Notes: generated by a model not told the origin, from the letters alone. 64,000 nt of DNA from Nitratidesulfovibrio sp. SRB-5 (GCF_019931275.1 NZ_JAIOTY010000001.1:1770650-1834649); one strand, 5' to 3'; shown: positions 38,328 to 48,848, counted from the stretch's first letter. Translations and numbers: made by a program.

Positions 38328-39785
38328 ATGCAACTGTACAATACCCTGACGCGCAAGAAGGAACACTTCGAGCCTGCCGTGCCCGGCAAGGTCAACATGT
38401 ACGTCTGCGGCATAACCGCGTACGACCTGTGCCACATCGGCCACGCCCGCTCCGCCGTGGTGTTCGACGTGCTGGTGCGCTACCTGCGCCACACCGGTCT
38501 CGACGTCACCTTCGCGCGCAACTTCACCGACGTGGATGACAAGATCATCACCCGCGCCAATCAGGAAGGCCTGACCAGCCAGGAAGTGGCGGAAAAGTAC
38601 ATCGCCACCTTCTACGAGGACATGGACCGCCTGAACGTGCTGCGGGCGGATCTGGAACCTCGAGCCACCACCCACATCGAAGAGATGATCTCACTGTGCG
38701 TGCGGCTCATCGAGCAGGGCAAGGCCTACGCCACCCCCTCGGGCGACGTGTACTTCCGCGTGCGCGCCTTTCCCGGTTACGGCAAGCTTTCCGGCCGCGA
38801 CGTGGACGACCTGCGCTCCGGCGCCCGCGTGGCCCCCGGCGAGGAAAAGGAAGACCCGCTCGACTTCGCCCTGTGGAAGGCGGCCAAGCCCGGCGAACCC
38901 TTCTGGGAAAGCCCGTGGGGCAATGGCCGCCCCGGCTGGCACATCGAATGCTCCGCCATGAGCGAAAAGCATCTGCCCCTGCCTCTGGACATTCACGGCG
39001 GCGGGCAGGATCTGGTCTTTCCGCACCACGAGAACGAAATCGCCCAGACCGAGGCGGCCCTTGGCAAGGATTTCGTGCGCTACTGGGTGCACAACGGCTT
39101 CGTGCAGGTGAACGCCGAAAAGATGTCCAAGTCGCTCGGCAACTTCCGCACCATCCGCGACATTCTTGAAAACTACCTGCCGGAAACGCTGCGCTACTTC
39201 CTGCTGACCAAGCACTACCGCAGCCCCATCGACTTCACCTTCGAGTCCATGGACGAGGCGGAAAAGAATCTCAAGCGCATCTACGAGGCGCTGAGCCTGC
39301 TGCACGCCGAACTCGAACGAGAAAAGTGGACCTCCGGCCCCCTGCCCAAGGACGTGACCGAGGAATTCGAAGGGCTGCGCCAGGCCTTCGCCGACGCCAT
39401 GGAAGACGACATGAACACCGCTGCCGCCCTTGGCCACGTGTTCACCATGGTCCGCCTGGCCAACCGCATCCTGGACAACAAGGGCCAGCGCAAGACCGAG
39501 GGCGCCCGCGCCTTCTTCCGGGCCGTGCTGGACGAAGCCGCCACCTGGTTTGCCGTGCTGGGCGTGTTCGGCCGCGAGCCCGCCGGGTTCCTGGCGGAAC
39601 TGCGCGCCTGCCGCGTGGCACGCAAGGGCATTGACCCGGCCAAGGTCGAAGAACTGTTGCAGGCCCGCATCAACGCCCGCGCCGACAAGGACTTTGCCCG
39701 CGCCGACGCCATCCGCGACGAAATCGCCGCCCTCGGCATAGAGGTGCGCGATACGCCTTCCGGCGCGGTGTGGGACGTGCTATAA
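38328..39785 (+). CDS. cysS: Cysteinyl-tRNA synthetase
   Basis: CysS charges tRNA-Cys. The 485-residue protein has the class I signatures CHIGHAR (HIGH motif, about residue 40) and EKMSKSLGN (KMSKS, about residue 268). The zinc-binding residues are in MYVCGITAYD, GWHIECSAM and FPHHENEIAQ. Length and motif order are normal. The ATG at 38328 has the ribosome site GGGAGC. It is followed at 8 bp by the M48 peptidase gene. Confidence 0.97.
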   Translation: MQLYNTLTRKKEHFEPAVPGKVNMYVCGITAYDLCHIGHARSAVVFDVLVRYLRHTGLDVTFARNFTDVDDKIITRANQEGLTSQEVAEKYIATFYEDMDRLNVLRADLEPRATTHIEEMISLCVRLIEQGKAYATPSGDVYFRVRAFPGYGKLSGRDVDDLRSGARVAPGEEKEDPLDFALWKAAKPGEPFWESPWGNGRPGWHIECSAMSEKHLPLPLDIHGGGQDLVFPHHENEIAQTEAALGKDFVRYWVHNGFVQVNAEKMSKSLGNFRTIRDILENYLPETLRYFLLTKHYRSPIDFTFESMDEAEKNLKRIYEALSLLHAELEREKWTSGPLPKDVTEEFEGLRQAFADAMEDDMNTAAALGHVFTMVRLANRILDNKGQRKTEGARAFFRAVLDEAATWFAVLGVFGREPAGFLAELRACRVARKGIDPAKVEELLQARINARADKDFARADAIRDEIAALGIEVRDTPSGAVWDVL

Positions 39786-39793
39786 GCCGCTCC

Positions 39794-41266
39794 ATGACCC
39801 ACCGCATGACCAACGGTTTCCGCCATTCTTCCGCGCCCCGCACCGGCAGGCTTCGCGCCCGCCTGCGGGGCGCGCTTGCCCTGTGCCTGTGCGGGCTCAT
39901 GCTGCTGGGCCAGGCCCTGCCCGCCTTTGCGCCGCCCGCCGGGGCCTTCCTGGGCGACTTCACCGTCAAGGACGAGGTGGAGCTGGGCAAGAAGTTCAAC
40001 GTGCTCATCAAGGCCCGCCTGCCGCTGGTGGAAGACCCGGAGGTGAAGGAGTACGTGCGGTCCATCGTCGAACGGCTGAAGGCGGTGGTGCCGCCGCAGC
40101 CCTTCGAGTTCGAGACCAACGTGCTGCTGCACAACGCCGTCAACGCCTTTGCCAGCCCCGGCGGCTACATCTTCGTGCACACCGGCCTGCTGATGGCCAT
40201 GGAGCATGAAAGCGAGGTGGCGGGCGTGCTGGCCCACGAAATGGCCCACGTCACCCAGCGCCACATCGCCAGCCGCATCGAAAAGTCGCAGCGCATCACC
40301 CTGCTCAGCCTTGCCGGGGCGCTGGCCGGTGCCTTCGTGGGGGGGGGCGGCAGCAGCAAGGGCGCGGCCATGGCCGGTTCGCTGGCGGCGGGGCAGACGG
40401 CCATGCTCAACTACAGCCGCATCGACGAATCGGATGCGGACCAGGCGGGCATGCAGTATCTGGTGGCCGCGGGATTCCGGCCCGACGGCATGGCCGGGGC
40501 CTTTGAAAAACTGCGCAGGCAGAGTTGGTCCACCGGCACGGACGTGCCCGCCTATCTCAGCACCCACCCCAACATCACCGAGCGCATCAGCGAAGTGCGC
40601 CTGCGCGTGGAACAGCTGGCCGCCAGCGTGCGCAACCGGCAGGACGACGACGAACGCTTTCGCCGGGTGCAACTGCTGGTGCGCGCCCGCTACGCGGACG
40701 CCACCACCGCCCTGCGCACCTTCGAACAGGCCAAGCCAACCGACTGCATGTCCCAGTTGGGGCTGGCCATCCTGTATTCGCGCCTGAACCGGATCGGCGA
40801 GGCCACGACGGCCTTCGACCGGGCACTGGCCTGCAACCCCAAGGACCAGCTTGTCTGGCGCGAGGCCGGACGGTTCCACTACACCAAGGGCGATCGCAAC
40901 CGCGCCGCGCAGATGCTGCAACGCGCCGTGCTGATGAATTCGCGCGACTACATGGCCCTGTTTTTCTACGCGCGGCTGCTGTTCGACGCCGGCCAGCGCA
41001 ACGAGGCCTACACCTACTACAAGGAAGTGCTGCGCCACCTGCCCGAGGATTCCGAGGTGCACGACTATTACGGACGCGCCCTGGGCACGGACGGACAGGT
41101 CTTCAAGGGCTACCTGCACCTTGCCTACAGCGCGCTGTATTCCAACGAGAAGGAAAAGGTGGAACAGCTGCGCGACAAGGCGCGGGCGGTCATCCGCACG
41201 CCAGAGGACCAGACGGACCTGGAACGCTTCGACACCCGGTATCAGGAGCGCAAGGCGGTCTGGTAG
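39794..41266 (+). CDS. M48 family periplasmic zinc metalloprotease with TPR region (BepA-like)
   Basis: This 490-residue protein has an N-terminal signal peptide (hydrophobic core about 28-52). An M48 peptidase domain follows with the zinc motif HEMAH (in GVLAHEMAHVTQRH, about residue 150) and the third-ligand Glu in DESDADQAGM. A C-terminal TPR region (about 295-470) makes the layout the same as BepA (YfgC), which assists or degrades outer-membrane proteins such as LptD and BamA. Between them is a glycine-rich stretch (GAFVGGGGSSKGAAMAGSL). The ATG at 39794 is favoured and one at 39806 is possible. Its substrate is inferred. Confidence 0.9.
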   Translation: MTHRMTNGFRHSSAPRTGRLRARLRGALALCLCGLMLLGQALPAFAPPAGAFLGDFTVKDEVELGKKFNVLIKARLPLVEDPEVKEYVRSIVERLKAVVPPQPFEFETNVLLHNAVNAFASPGGYIFVHTGLLMAMEHESEVAGVLAHEMAHVTQRHIASRIEKSQRITLLSLAGALAGAFVGGGGSSKGAAMAGSLAAGQTAMLNYSRIDESDADQAGMQYLVAAGFRPDGMAGAFEKLRRQSWSTGTDVPAYLSTHPNITERISEVRLRVEQLAASVRNRQDDDERFRRVQLLVRARYADATTALRTFEQAKPTDCMSQLGLAILYSRLNRIGEATTAFDRALACNPKDQLVWREAGRFHYTKGDRNRAAQMLQRAVLMNSRDYMALFFYARLLFDAGQRNEAYTYYKEVLRHLPEDSEVHDYYGRALGTDGQVFKGYLHLAYSALYSNEKEKVEQLRDKARAVIRTPEDQTDLERFDTRYQERKAVW

Positions 41267-41381
41267 GGGCGCCCGGCTTCGGCGGTGTGGTGCGCGCCGT
41301 ACCGGATAACGTGCGCTTCGCTGCGCGCCCTGCGGCCCACTGCCCCGGAATGTTTGCCCAACGTTTTTCAGGACGGCCCTT

Positions 41382-41990
41382 GTGGACGATCTGTCCCTGA
41401 TCATCACCGCCCCTACCGGTCACGGCCTGCTGGTGGTGTCCACCGGCGACCTTGCCGCCACGGCGACCGACGCGGTGGTCAACGCCGCCAATGCCGAACT
41501 GCGCGGGGGCGGCGGTGTGGACGGTGCGCTGCACTGCGCCGCCGGGCCGATGCTGCTGCCCGCCGGACAGGACATCGTGGCCCGGCGCGGACCGTTGGCC
41601 GCCGGAGAGGCCGTGATAACCCCCGGCTTCAACCTGCCTGCCCGCCATGTCATCCACGCCGTGGGCCCCATCTGGCGCGGCGGCACGCACGGCGAGCCGC
41701 AGGCGCTGGCCGAGGCCCACGCCAACAGCCTGCGCCTGGCGGCGGAGCACGGGCTGGCACGGGTGGCCTTTCCGGCCATCAGTTGCGGCAGCTACGGCTA
41801 TCCGCCGGAACTGGCCGCGCCCATCGCCCTGGCTGAAGCCGTGCGCGGCCTGCGGGCCGGGCTGGTGCGCGAGGTGCGCTTCGTCCTGCACGGGCTGTCC
41901 ATGCTGGCTGTGTGGCGCACCGCGCTTCAGGCCCTTTCCGGTCCGCGTGCCCCCGTCCCCGAGGCGGGCGACGACCAGAGCAGCACGTGA
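41382..41990 (+). CDS. Macrodomain protein (ADP-ribose / O-acetyl-ADP-ribose hydrolase type)
   Basis: This 202-residue protein is a macrodomain of the YmdB type, which binds ADP-ribose and often removes O-acetyl or ADP-ribosyl groups. Signatures are VVSTGDLAATATDAVVNAANAEL-like sequence at 17-40 (ADP-ribose-binding Asp, Asn and Ala), the glycine-rich GGGGVDGALHCAAG, ITPGFNLPARHVIHAVGP and AFPAISCGSYGYPPELAAPIA. The fold is complete, and the last 15 residues are tail. The start is a GTG at 41382 with AGGA upstream. No ADP-ribosyltransferase is nearby, so it looks like a general-metabolism macrodomain rather than an antitoxin. Confidence 0.9.
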   Translation: MDDLSLIITAPTGHGLLVVSTGDLAATATDAVVNAANAELRGGGGVDGALHCAAGPMLLPAGQDIVARRGPLAAGEAVITPGFNLPARHVIHAVGPIWRGGTHGEPQALAEAHANSLRLAAEHGLARVAFPAISCGSYGYPPELAAPIALAEAVRGLRAGLVREVRFVLHGLSMLAVWRTALQALSGPRAPVPEAGDDQSST

Positions 41991-42113
41991 TCTGCACCCG
42001 GCTGGCGCCCGACTGGCACCCGACTCGCACCGGACCAGCGCAAGGCCCACCGCAGCCCCAACCCGCGCCCACCCCTTGCGCAACCGGCGCACCTGCGCCG
42101 AAGGAACAATCAT

Positions 42114-42671
42114 ATGGAACTGAAGGGAACCACCATCCTTGCCGTGCGCGACGCGGACGGCGTGGCCATGGCCGGTGACGGCCAGGTGACCATGGGCCAG
42201 AGCGTGGTCATGAAGCACACCGCCCGCAAGGTGCGCCGCCTGTACCGCGACCGGGTGCTGGCGGGCTTTGCCGGGGCCACGGCAGACGCGTTCACCCTGT
42301 TCGAGCGCTTCGAGGCCAAGCTGGAGGAATTCGGCGGCAACCTTACCCGCGCCGCCGTGGAGCTGGCCAAGGACTGGCGCAAGGACAAGTACCTGCGCAG
42401 GCTGGAGGCCATGCTGCTGGTGGCCGACGCGGAAACCATCCTCATCCTGACCGGCACCGGCGATGTCATCGAGCCGGACGACGGCATCGCCGCCATCGGC
42501 AGCGGCGGCCCCTATGCCCTGTCCGCCGCACGCGCCCTGTCGCGGCACACCACGCTGGACGCGGAAACCGTGGTCCGCGAGGCCATGGCCGTGGCCGGGG
42601 AACTGTGCGTGTTCACCAACGGCCACCTGACCGTGGAAACGCTGCGCCGCAACGGGGGCGCCACCGCGTGA
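42114..42671 (+). CDS. hslV: ATP-dependent protease peptidase subunit HslV
   Basis: HslV forms the proteasome-like chamber of the HslUV protease. The 185-residue product has [20 protein letters not shown] with the catalytic threonine at residue 6 or 7. Thus a five-residue propeptide (MELKG) must be removed, unlike E. coli, where Thr follows the initiator Met. The Lys/Arg-rich [20 protein letters not shown] and [15 protein letters not shown] motifs are normal. hslU does not follow. The next gene is ispE, whose GTG overlaps the hslV stop by 4 bp, so the unfoldase must be elsewhere. Confidence 0.95.
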   Translation: MELKGTTILAVRDADGVAMAGDGQVTMGQSVVMKHTARKVRRLYRDRVLAGFAGATADAFTLFERFEAKLEEFGGNLTRAAVELAKDWRKDKYLRRLEAMLLVADAETILILTGTGDVIEPDDGIAAIGSGGPYALSAARALSRHTTLDAETVVREAMAVAGELCVFTNGHLTVETLRRNGGATA

Positions 42672-43657
42672 GCACCCACGCCACGCCCGCGCCCGGCGCC
42701 GTCACCCTGCACGCGGGATGCAAGGTCAACCTGTACCTGCGCATCACCGGCGTGCGGCCCGACGGCTACCACGAACTGGACACCCTGTTCCTGCCCCTGC
42801 CGGAACCGTGCGACCTGCTGCACGTGTCGCCCAGGGCGGAAGCGGGCATCGTCTTCACCTGCACCGAACCGGACGTGGATCCGGCCCGCAACACCGTGGT
42901 CACCGCGTACGAGCGGTTCGCGACGGCCACCGGGTTTCGCCCCGGACTTGCGGTGCACCTGGAGAAACACATTCCGCACGGGGCCGGCCTTGGCGGCGGC
43001 AGCGCCGACGCCGCCGTGCTGCTGCGCCACCTTGCCGCGCTGTGCGCGCAGCAGGCCCCCGGCGCTGCCCCCACGCCCGAAGTACTGCGGGCCATGGCCG
43101 CCGGGGTTGGCGCCGACGTGCCCTTCTTTCTGATGGATGGCCCCGCACGGGCCAACGGCATCGGCGAGGTGCTCACCCCGCTCGCCCCCGGCGAACTCGC
43201 CGACCTGGGGCTGGCGGGCATGCATCTGGTGCTGGCCTGCCCGCCCGTGCGCGTTTCCACGCCGTGGGCCTATCGGGCCTGGGATGCCGCCAACGTCACC
43301 ACCCCGGATGGCAACGCCCAGACCAGTACCCGGACCAGTGCCCAAACCAGTGCCCGGATCATGACCGGGCAAAGCGCGAAATCATTGCGTCCTTGCTTGA
43401 CATCGGAAAGTCTAGAAGATAGAAATCCACTCTCTCGCGGACCGTGGCTGACCAACAGCTTTGAACCGGTTGTTTTTCAGACACATGCAACCCTGCGCCG
43501 GACCAAGGAATTTCTTCTTCGACGCGGGGCCTGTGCCGCGCTGATGAGCGGGAGTGGCGCCAGCCTGTTCGCCCTGTTCAGAAAGCACGGCACGGCGCGC
43601 GATGTGGCCGAAGCACTGCGCAACGACAACATCGCGGCCTTTTTGCACGCACTGTGA
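42668..43657 (+). CDS. ispE: 4-diphosphocytidyl-2-C-methyl-D-erythritol kinase, with insert
   Basis: IspE phosphorylates 4-diphosphocytidyl-methylerythritol in the non-mevalonate isoprenoid pathway. The 329-residue protein is a GHMP kinase: substrate-side [20 protein letters not shown] near residue 20, ATP-binding [16 protein letters not shown] near 100, VGADVPFF and the C-terminal [14 protein letters not shown]. It is 35-45 residues longer than typical IspE because of a stretch between about 217 and 260. That stretch is Thr/Ser/Gln-rich from short direct repeats and contains markedly lower GC DNA than the flanks. The GTG start overlaps hslV by 4 bp. tRNA-Gln and prs follow. Confidence 0.93.
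   Translation: MSTHATPAPGAVTLHAGCKVNLYLRITGVRPDGYHELDTLFLPLPEPCDLLHVSPRAEAGIVFTCTEPDVDPARNTVVTAYERFATATGFRPGLAVHLEKHIPHGAGLGGGSADAAVLLRHLAALCAQQAPGAAPTPEVLRAMAAGVGADVPFFLMDGPARANGIGEVLTPLAPGELADLGLAGMHLVLACPPVRVSTPWAYRAWDAANVTTPDGNAQTSTRTSAQTSARIMTGQSAKSLRPCLTSESLEDRNPLSRGPWLTNSFEPVVFQTHATLRRTKEFLLRRGACAALMSGSGASLFALFRKHGTARDVAEALRNDNIAAFLHAL
43397..43425 (+). promoter_or_regulatory. Candidate promoter inside ispE, for tRNA-Gln and prs
   Basis: TTGACA (43397-43402, full consensus) and TAGAAA (43420-43425) are separated by 17 bp, within the AT-richer insert of ispE. It would give a transcript start about 290 bases before tRNA-Gln. This is sequence-based inference only. Confidence 0.4.
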
Positions 43658-43719
43658 GACGCGCGCCGCAAGGCGCACGCAGGCCAGCCCCTGCGTCACG
43701 AACAAGATTTCCCTCATGC

Positions 43720-43795
43720 TGGGGTGTCGCCAAGTTGGTAAGGCAACGGGTTTTGGTCCCGTCATCCGAGGGTTCGAGTCCTTCCGCCCCAGCCA
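43720..43795 (+). tRNA. tRNA-Gln (anticodon UUG)
   Basis: A full cloverleaf can be drawn: acceptor tggggtg/cgccccA, D arm, anticodon stem acggg/cccgt with loop ttttggt giving anticodon TTG, and T arm gaggg-ttcgagt-ccttc. The discriminator is G73, as expected for glutamine, and CCA is encoded at 43793-43795. It lies between ispE and prs on the same strand. Confidence 0.96.
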
Positions 43796-43846
43796 CTTTT
43801 TTCCCGATGACGCTTGCCATCGCAACCACAAGCCGGAAGTCGAAAC

Positions 43847-44785
43847 ATGCACGGTGATCTGAAGATTCTTACCGGCACCTCGAACCCCGCCCTTGCCAAG
43901 GCCATCTGCAACCACTTGGGGTGCCAGCTCACCCCGGCCCTGTGCGAGACGTTCAGCGACGGCGAGATTCGCATCGAGATCGGCGACAACGTGCGCGGCG
44001 ACGACGTGTTCGTCGTTCAGGCCACCTGCTCGCCCGTGAACTACAACCTGATGCAGCTGTGCCTGATGCTGGATGCGCTGAAGCGCGCCAGCGCCGGTCG
44101 CGTCACCGCCGTGGTGCCCTACTACGGCTACGCCCGCCAGGACCGCAAGGTCAGCCCGCGCGCGCCCATCAGCGCCAAGCTGGTGGCCGATTTCCTGACC
44201 ACCGCCGGCACCGACCGCGTGGTCACGGTGGACCTGCACGCGGGCCAGATCCAGGGTTTTTTCAACGTGCCGGTGGACAACCTGTACGCGCAGCCGGTCA
44301 TTCTCGAATACCTGCGCCCGTACGCCGGTGACATCGTCATCGTTTCGCCCGACGCGGGCGGCGTGGAACGCGCCCGCTCGTTCGCCAAGAAGCTGAACGC
44401 GGGCCTGGCCATCATCGACAAGCGCCGCGACCGTCCCAACCAGGCTTCCGCCATGCACGTCATCGGCGACGTCCGGGACAAGATCGCCATCGTGGTGGAC
44501 GACATGATCGACACCGCAGGCACCATGTGCGCCGCGGGCGAGGTGCTGCTGAAGAACGGCGCCAAGGAAGTGATGGCCTGCGCCACGCATCCCGTGCTGT
44601 CCGGCCCGGCCATCGAGCGGCTGTGCAATTCCACCTTCTCGCAGGTCATCGTCACCGACACGGTGCCGCTGGGCGACAAGCTGGCCGCATGCAGCAAGCT
44701 GAAGGTGCTTTCCGTGGCGGGCCTTCTTGCAAAGGCCATCCACAACATCCACACCGAATCCTCGGTGAGCGTGCTTTTCGTATAG
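43847..44785 (+). CDS. prs: Ribose-phosphate pyrophosphokinase (PRPP synthetase)
   Basis: Prs makes PRPP from ribose-5-phosphate and ATP for nucleotide, His and Trp synthesis. The 312-residue product contains [38 protein letters not shown] and [12 protein letters not shown]. The catalytic-loop segment [11 protein letters not shown] and the PRPP-binding [12 protein letters not shown] follow. The ATG at 43847 has a GGAAG ribosome site. RpiB, encoded 6 kb upstream, supplies its substrate, though that proximity may be chance. Confidence 0.97.
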   Translation: MHGDLKILTGTSNPALAKAICNHLGCQLTPALCETFSDGEIRIEIGDNVRGDDVFVVQATCSPVNYNLMQLCLMLDALKRASAGRVTAVVPYYGYARQDRKVSPRAPISAKLVADFLTTAGTDRVVTVDLHAGQIQGFFNVPVDNLYAQPVILEYLRPYAGDIVIVSPDAGGVERARSFAKKLNAGLAIIDKRRDRPNQASAMHVIGDVRDKIAIVVDDMIDTAGTMCAAGEVLLKNGAKEVMACATHPVLSGPAIERLCNSTFSQVIVTDTVPLGDKLAACSKLKVLSVAGLLAKAIHNIHTESSVSVLFV

Positions 44786-44846
44786 CAATTCACATTCCGA
44801 CGCGGGGCGGGATGCTTACGCGGGAATGAATTTAAGGAGAACTGCA

Positions 44847-45422
44847 ATGTCCGAATTGAAGACCCTGAGCGTGCGCAAGCGCGACGGCCTCGGCAAGGGC
44901 GCCAACCGCAAGCTGCGGGCCAAAACCCTGGTTCCCGGTGTGTTCTACAACGCCGAAGGCCTGAACGTGTCGATCGAAATGGACACGCTGCCCGTCGAAA
45001 AGCTGTTCGAAGCCGTTGGCCGCACCACCGTCTTCAACATCGAGGTCGATGACAACGGCACCAAGTCCACCCACCCGGCGCTGTTCTGGCAGATCCAGTA
45101 CCACCCGGTGAAGAACCGCTTCTCGCACATCGATTTTCGCGGGGTGGACCTGGAAAAGCCCGTCAAGATCCGCGTGCCCCTCGAATTCACCGGCACCGCC
45201 AAGGGCGTGAAGGTGGGCGGCAAGCTGGAAGTGTACCGCGAAGCGCTGGACATTTCCGCCAAGCCCCTGCTGATGCCCAGCAAGATCACCATCGATCTGA
45301 CCGACCTCGAAATCGGCAAGACCATCAGCGTGAACGACCTGCCCTTGGGCGAAGGCGTCTGCGCCGTTGCCGACCGCAACTTCGCCATCGTGGCCGTTGT
45401 TTCGCCCAAGGGCGAAGAATAG
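44847..45422 (+). CDS. rplY: 50S ribosomal protein L25/general stress protein Ctc
   Basis: L25 binds 5S rRNA. The 191-residue protein is the long TL5/Ctc form: an N-terminal L25 domain (LSVRKRDGLGKGANRKLRAK, then VPGVFYNAEG) plus a C-terminal beta domain (KVGGKLEVYREALDISAKP). A strong ribosome site (AAGGAGA) precedes the ATG at 44847. It follows prs by 61 bp and ends at a strong terminator before pth, the common prs-rplY-pth order. Confidence 0.96.
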   Translation: MSELKTLSVRKRDGLGKGANRKLRAKTLVPGVFYNAEGLNVSIEMDTLPVEKLFEAVGRTTVFNIEVDDNGTKSTHPALFWQIQYHPVKNRFSHIDFRGVDLEKPVKIRVPLEFTGTAKGVKVGGKLEVYREALDISAKPLLMPSKITIDLTDLEIGKTISVNDLPLGEGVCAVADRNFAIVAVVSPKGEE

Positions 45423-45528
45423 CGCCTGAGGCCGGGTACGCCGCTGCCGTCCGCCGCATCCTGATGCGGTGCATGCTCCTATGTGGGGTTGACGCGCGGT
45501 TTCCCAAGGTTCGGACCGCGGTTTCCCT

Positions 45529-45570
45529 CCGGCCCCGCGCACCTCGCGCGGGGCCGGTTTCCGCGTTTCC
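45529..45570 (+). terminator. Rho-independent terminator after rplY
   Basis: A perfect 12-bp stem (ccggccccgcgc at 45529-45540, gcgcggggccgg at 45546-45557) with a 5-base loop is followed by tttccgcgtttcc. It lies about 105 bp after the rplY stop. Confidence 0.75.
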
Positions 45571-45720
45571 GGAACCCGGCCCGTTTGTCACCATCACCGC
45601 CCGCGAAGCCTGGCCACAGGCGCCCGCAAGCGCCTTCGCGCGACTGCCTCCCTGTGCCGTGACGGCCCCGTTTTTCCGCCGCCTTTCCCGCCCCGCAGAA
45701 CTCCAACCCCACCTCCGCGC

Positions 45721-46329
45721 ATGAACGTCGCCGGTCTCATCGTCGGCCTGGGCAACCCGGGCAAGGAATACGAACGCACCCGCCACAATCTGGGCTTCAT
45801 GGCCGTGGATGCGCTGATGGAGGCTGCCGCCCGCGAGACGGGCGGGGGCTGCGACCAGCTTTCCGGCGGCAAGAAGAAGTACGACCTGTGGCGGTGCCGC
45901 ATCACTCCCACCGGTGACCCGTGGCTGGTGGCCAAGCCGCAGACCTTCATGAACCTGAGCGGCGAGGCGGTGCTGGCCATTGCCTCGTACTACCGCATCA
46001 AGCCGGGCGCCATCCTGGTGGTGCACGACGAGTTGGATATCCCCCTCGGTCGCATGAAGTTCAAGACCGGGGGCGGCAATGCCGGGCACAACGGCTTGAA
46101 GTCCATCACCCAGTTGCTCGGCACGCCGGATTTCCACCGCCTGCGACTGGGCATCGGGCGTTCGCCGCATGGCGGAGAGACCACCAACTGGGTGCTGGGC
46201 AGGCTTTCCGGGCCGGAGCAGACCCTGCTGGATACGCTGCTGCCTGCCGCCGTGCAGGCCATGACCACCTTTGCCAGCCAGGGCGCCGCAGCCGCCACCC
46301 AGTTCGCCAACGCCTACAAGCCGGACTGA
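45721..46329 (+). CDS. pth: Peptidyl-tRNA hydrolase
   Basis: Pth frees tRNA from peptidyl-tRNA dropped by ribosomes. The 202-residue protein has the family pattern LIVGLGNPGKEYERTRHNLGF (catalytic His in TRHN, about residue 22), KPQTFMNLSGEAV, VVHDELDIPLGRMKFK with the catalytic Asp, and GGNAGHNGLKSI. The 298-bp gap upstream contains the rplY terminator, so pth probably has its own promoter between 45570 and 45720, but I see none clearly. Confidence 0.96.
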   Translation: MNVAGLIVGLGNPGKEYERTRHNLGFMAVDALMEAAARETGGGCDQLSGGKKKYDLWRCRITPTGDPWLVAKPQTFMNLSGEAVLAIASYYRIKPGAILVVHDELDIPLGRMKFKTGGGNAGHNGLKSITQLLGTPDFHRLRLGIGRSPHGGETTNWVLGRLSGPEQTLLDTLLPAAVQAMTTFASQGAAAATQFANAYKPD

Positions 46330-46700
46330 CTCGCCTGGCACGACGGGCGTGACCGAAACGACGGGCACGACTGACTCGACAGGGGCGCCAGCCAGCACGA
46401 CAGACGAAGCAGCCGTGGCACCGGGACCCCGTGCCTGTCGTGCAAATGACGTCGGCACCCGGGCCGGTCGCCATCTCCAAACCCGCGCGATACGGGCTTC
46501 TTGCCCGGCACGTCACACGCCCCGGCGCTCTGCGCCCCTGCAATTGCCCTTCACGCCGCTGCGAGACCCGCTCGCGGAATACTCCGGCAATGCCATGGAC
46601 AATGCTGCGGACCGGCAGCGGGATGGACTCTTGCTGCGGATTGGGATAGACTGTCTTTTCCTGCCGAATTCAACCTTGTTTTCCCCGCATGGAGTTCCGA
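46330..46700. other. 371-bp spacer between pth and carD
   Basis: There is no gene. The first 80 bases contain degenerate repeats of cgacgggc(g/a)tgac type. A promoter-like pair for carD lies at 46624-46652. No terminator hairpin with a T-tract is visible after pth. Confidence 0.5.
46624..46652 (+). promoter_or_regulatory. Candidate sigma-70 promoter for carD
   Basis: TGGACT (46624-46629) and TAGACT (46647-46652) have 17-bp spacing, followed by an AT-richer leader of about 40 bases to the carD start. Each hexamer matches consensus at four positions. Confidence 0.4.
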
Positions 46701-47216
46701 GTGTTTGCCCAGGATCAACTCGTCGTCTACCCGGCTCAAGGCGTCGGCAAGGTCGAACGCGTCGAGTCGCAAGTGGTTGGCGGCGTTGCCACGGACTTTT
46801 ACATCGTCCGCATCCTGGGCAACAACGTGACCCTCATGGTGCCCGTACGCAATGCCGCCAACGTTGGGCTGCGCTCGCTGTGCGCGCCGGAACTGGGGGC
46901 GGAAATCCTTGAATCGCTGCGCGACCGCTCCGGCTTCACCGGGTATACCGGCCAGAACTGGAACCGCCGCTACCGCGAATACTCTGAAAAGCTGAAAAGC
47001 GGCGATTTGGCGGACGTGGCCTACGTGCTGCGCGAACTGCTGCTCATCGGCCGGGACAAGGAACTGTCGTTCGGCGAACGCCGCCTGCTGGAACAGGCCA
47101 TGGGGCTGATTACCCTGGAACTGGCCTGCGTGCTGGACCGGACCCAGGACAACGTGCGCGCCGAAATCGAAGAGATGTTCCAGGATGTCCTGCAAGCCAG
47201 GGAAAAAAGCGAGTAG
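46701..47216 (+). CDS. carD: CarD-family transcription regulator
   Basis: CarD/CdnL proteins bind the RNA polymerase beta subunit and stabilise open complexes at promoters such as those of rRNA genes. The 171-residue product has the N-terminal Tudor-like RNAP-interacting domain (DQLVVYPAQGVGKVERVE, FYIVRILGNNVTLMVPV) and the helical C-terminal DNA-contacting domain (NWNRRYREYSEKLKSGDLADVAYVLREL). I prefer the GTG at 46701, with GGAG six bases before it. The ATG at 46689 has no ribosome site and would add MEFR. It lies directly before rho, though a 308-bp leader separates them. Confidence 0.9.
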   Translation: MFAQDQLVVYPAQGVGKVERVESQVVGGVATDFYIVRILGNNVTLMVPVRNAANVGLRSLCAPELGAEILESLRDRSGFTGYTGQNWNRRYREYSEKLKSGDLADVAYVLRELLLIGRDKELSFGERRLLEQAMGLITLELACVLDRTQDNVRAEIEEMFQDVLQAREKSE

Positions 47217-47524
47217 ACCACTTGCCATCCCGTGTCGAATGGGCTAGGTAGCCCCTTGTACGGCGGGTGGAAGCAACCAGACATTGCAACACCTCTCTTG
47301 TGGGTCCCCTCCCCTCCTTACCGGGCAACGAAAACCCGGATCCGGACCCGGCACAGTGTTCCCGCCCGTCCATCACAACGATTTTCCATCATACCGTCAC
47401 TCCGACAACAGTCTACGCTTGCGAACCGATCGCCATTGTGCGGTCTTTCGTGCCGTGCGGACGACTGTGACTACATTCTTCCATACACCCCCACACCCTT
47501 CCAAAAGCAGTCCCCACCACGCCT
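47217..47524 (+). promoter_or_regulatory. Long C-rich leader of rho
   Basis: This 308-bp region between carD and rho has no gene. Several parts are rich in C and poor in G on the coding strand, especially 47295-47400 and the last 55 bases before rho (acacccccacacccttcc type). Such sequence resembles rut sites bound by Rho. In E. coli and other bacteria rho is autoregulated by termination in its leader, so the same is likely here; this is inference. Confidence 0.45.
47222..47250 (+). promoter_or_regulatory. Candidate promoter for rho
   Basis: TTGCCA (47222-47227) and TAGGTA (47245-47250) are 17 bp apart, right after the carD stop. The -35 is good and the -10 is weak. Confidence 0.3.
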
Positions 47525-48814
<1,290 letters not shown>

Positions 48815-48848
48815 CGCGCAAGCGGTACGGTTCCCGATACGGAAACAC

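Noticed and set aside
41382-41990. Macrodomain protein as antitoxin of an ADP-ribosylation toxin pair
   Set aside because: No neighbouring DarT-like or other toxin gene; the flanking genes are a metalloprotease and hslV.
42605-42667. Upstream extension of ispE
   Set aside because: It would overlap hslV by over 60 bp. The GTG with a 4-bp overlap fits the family N-terminus.
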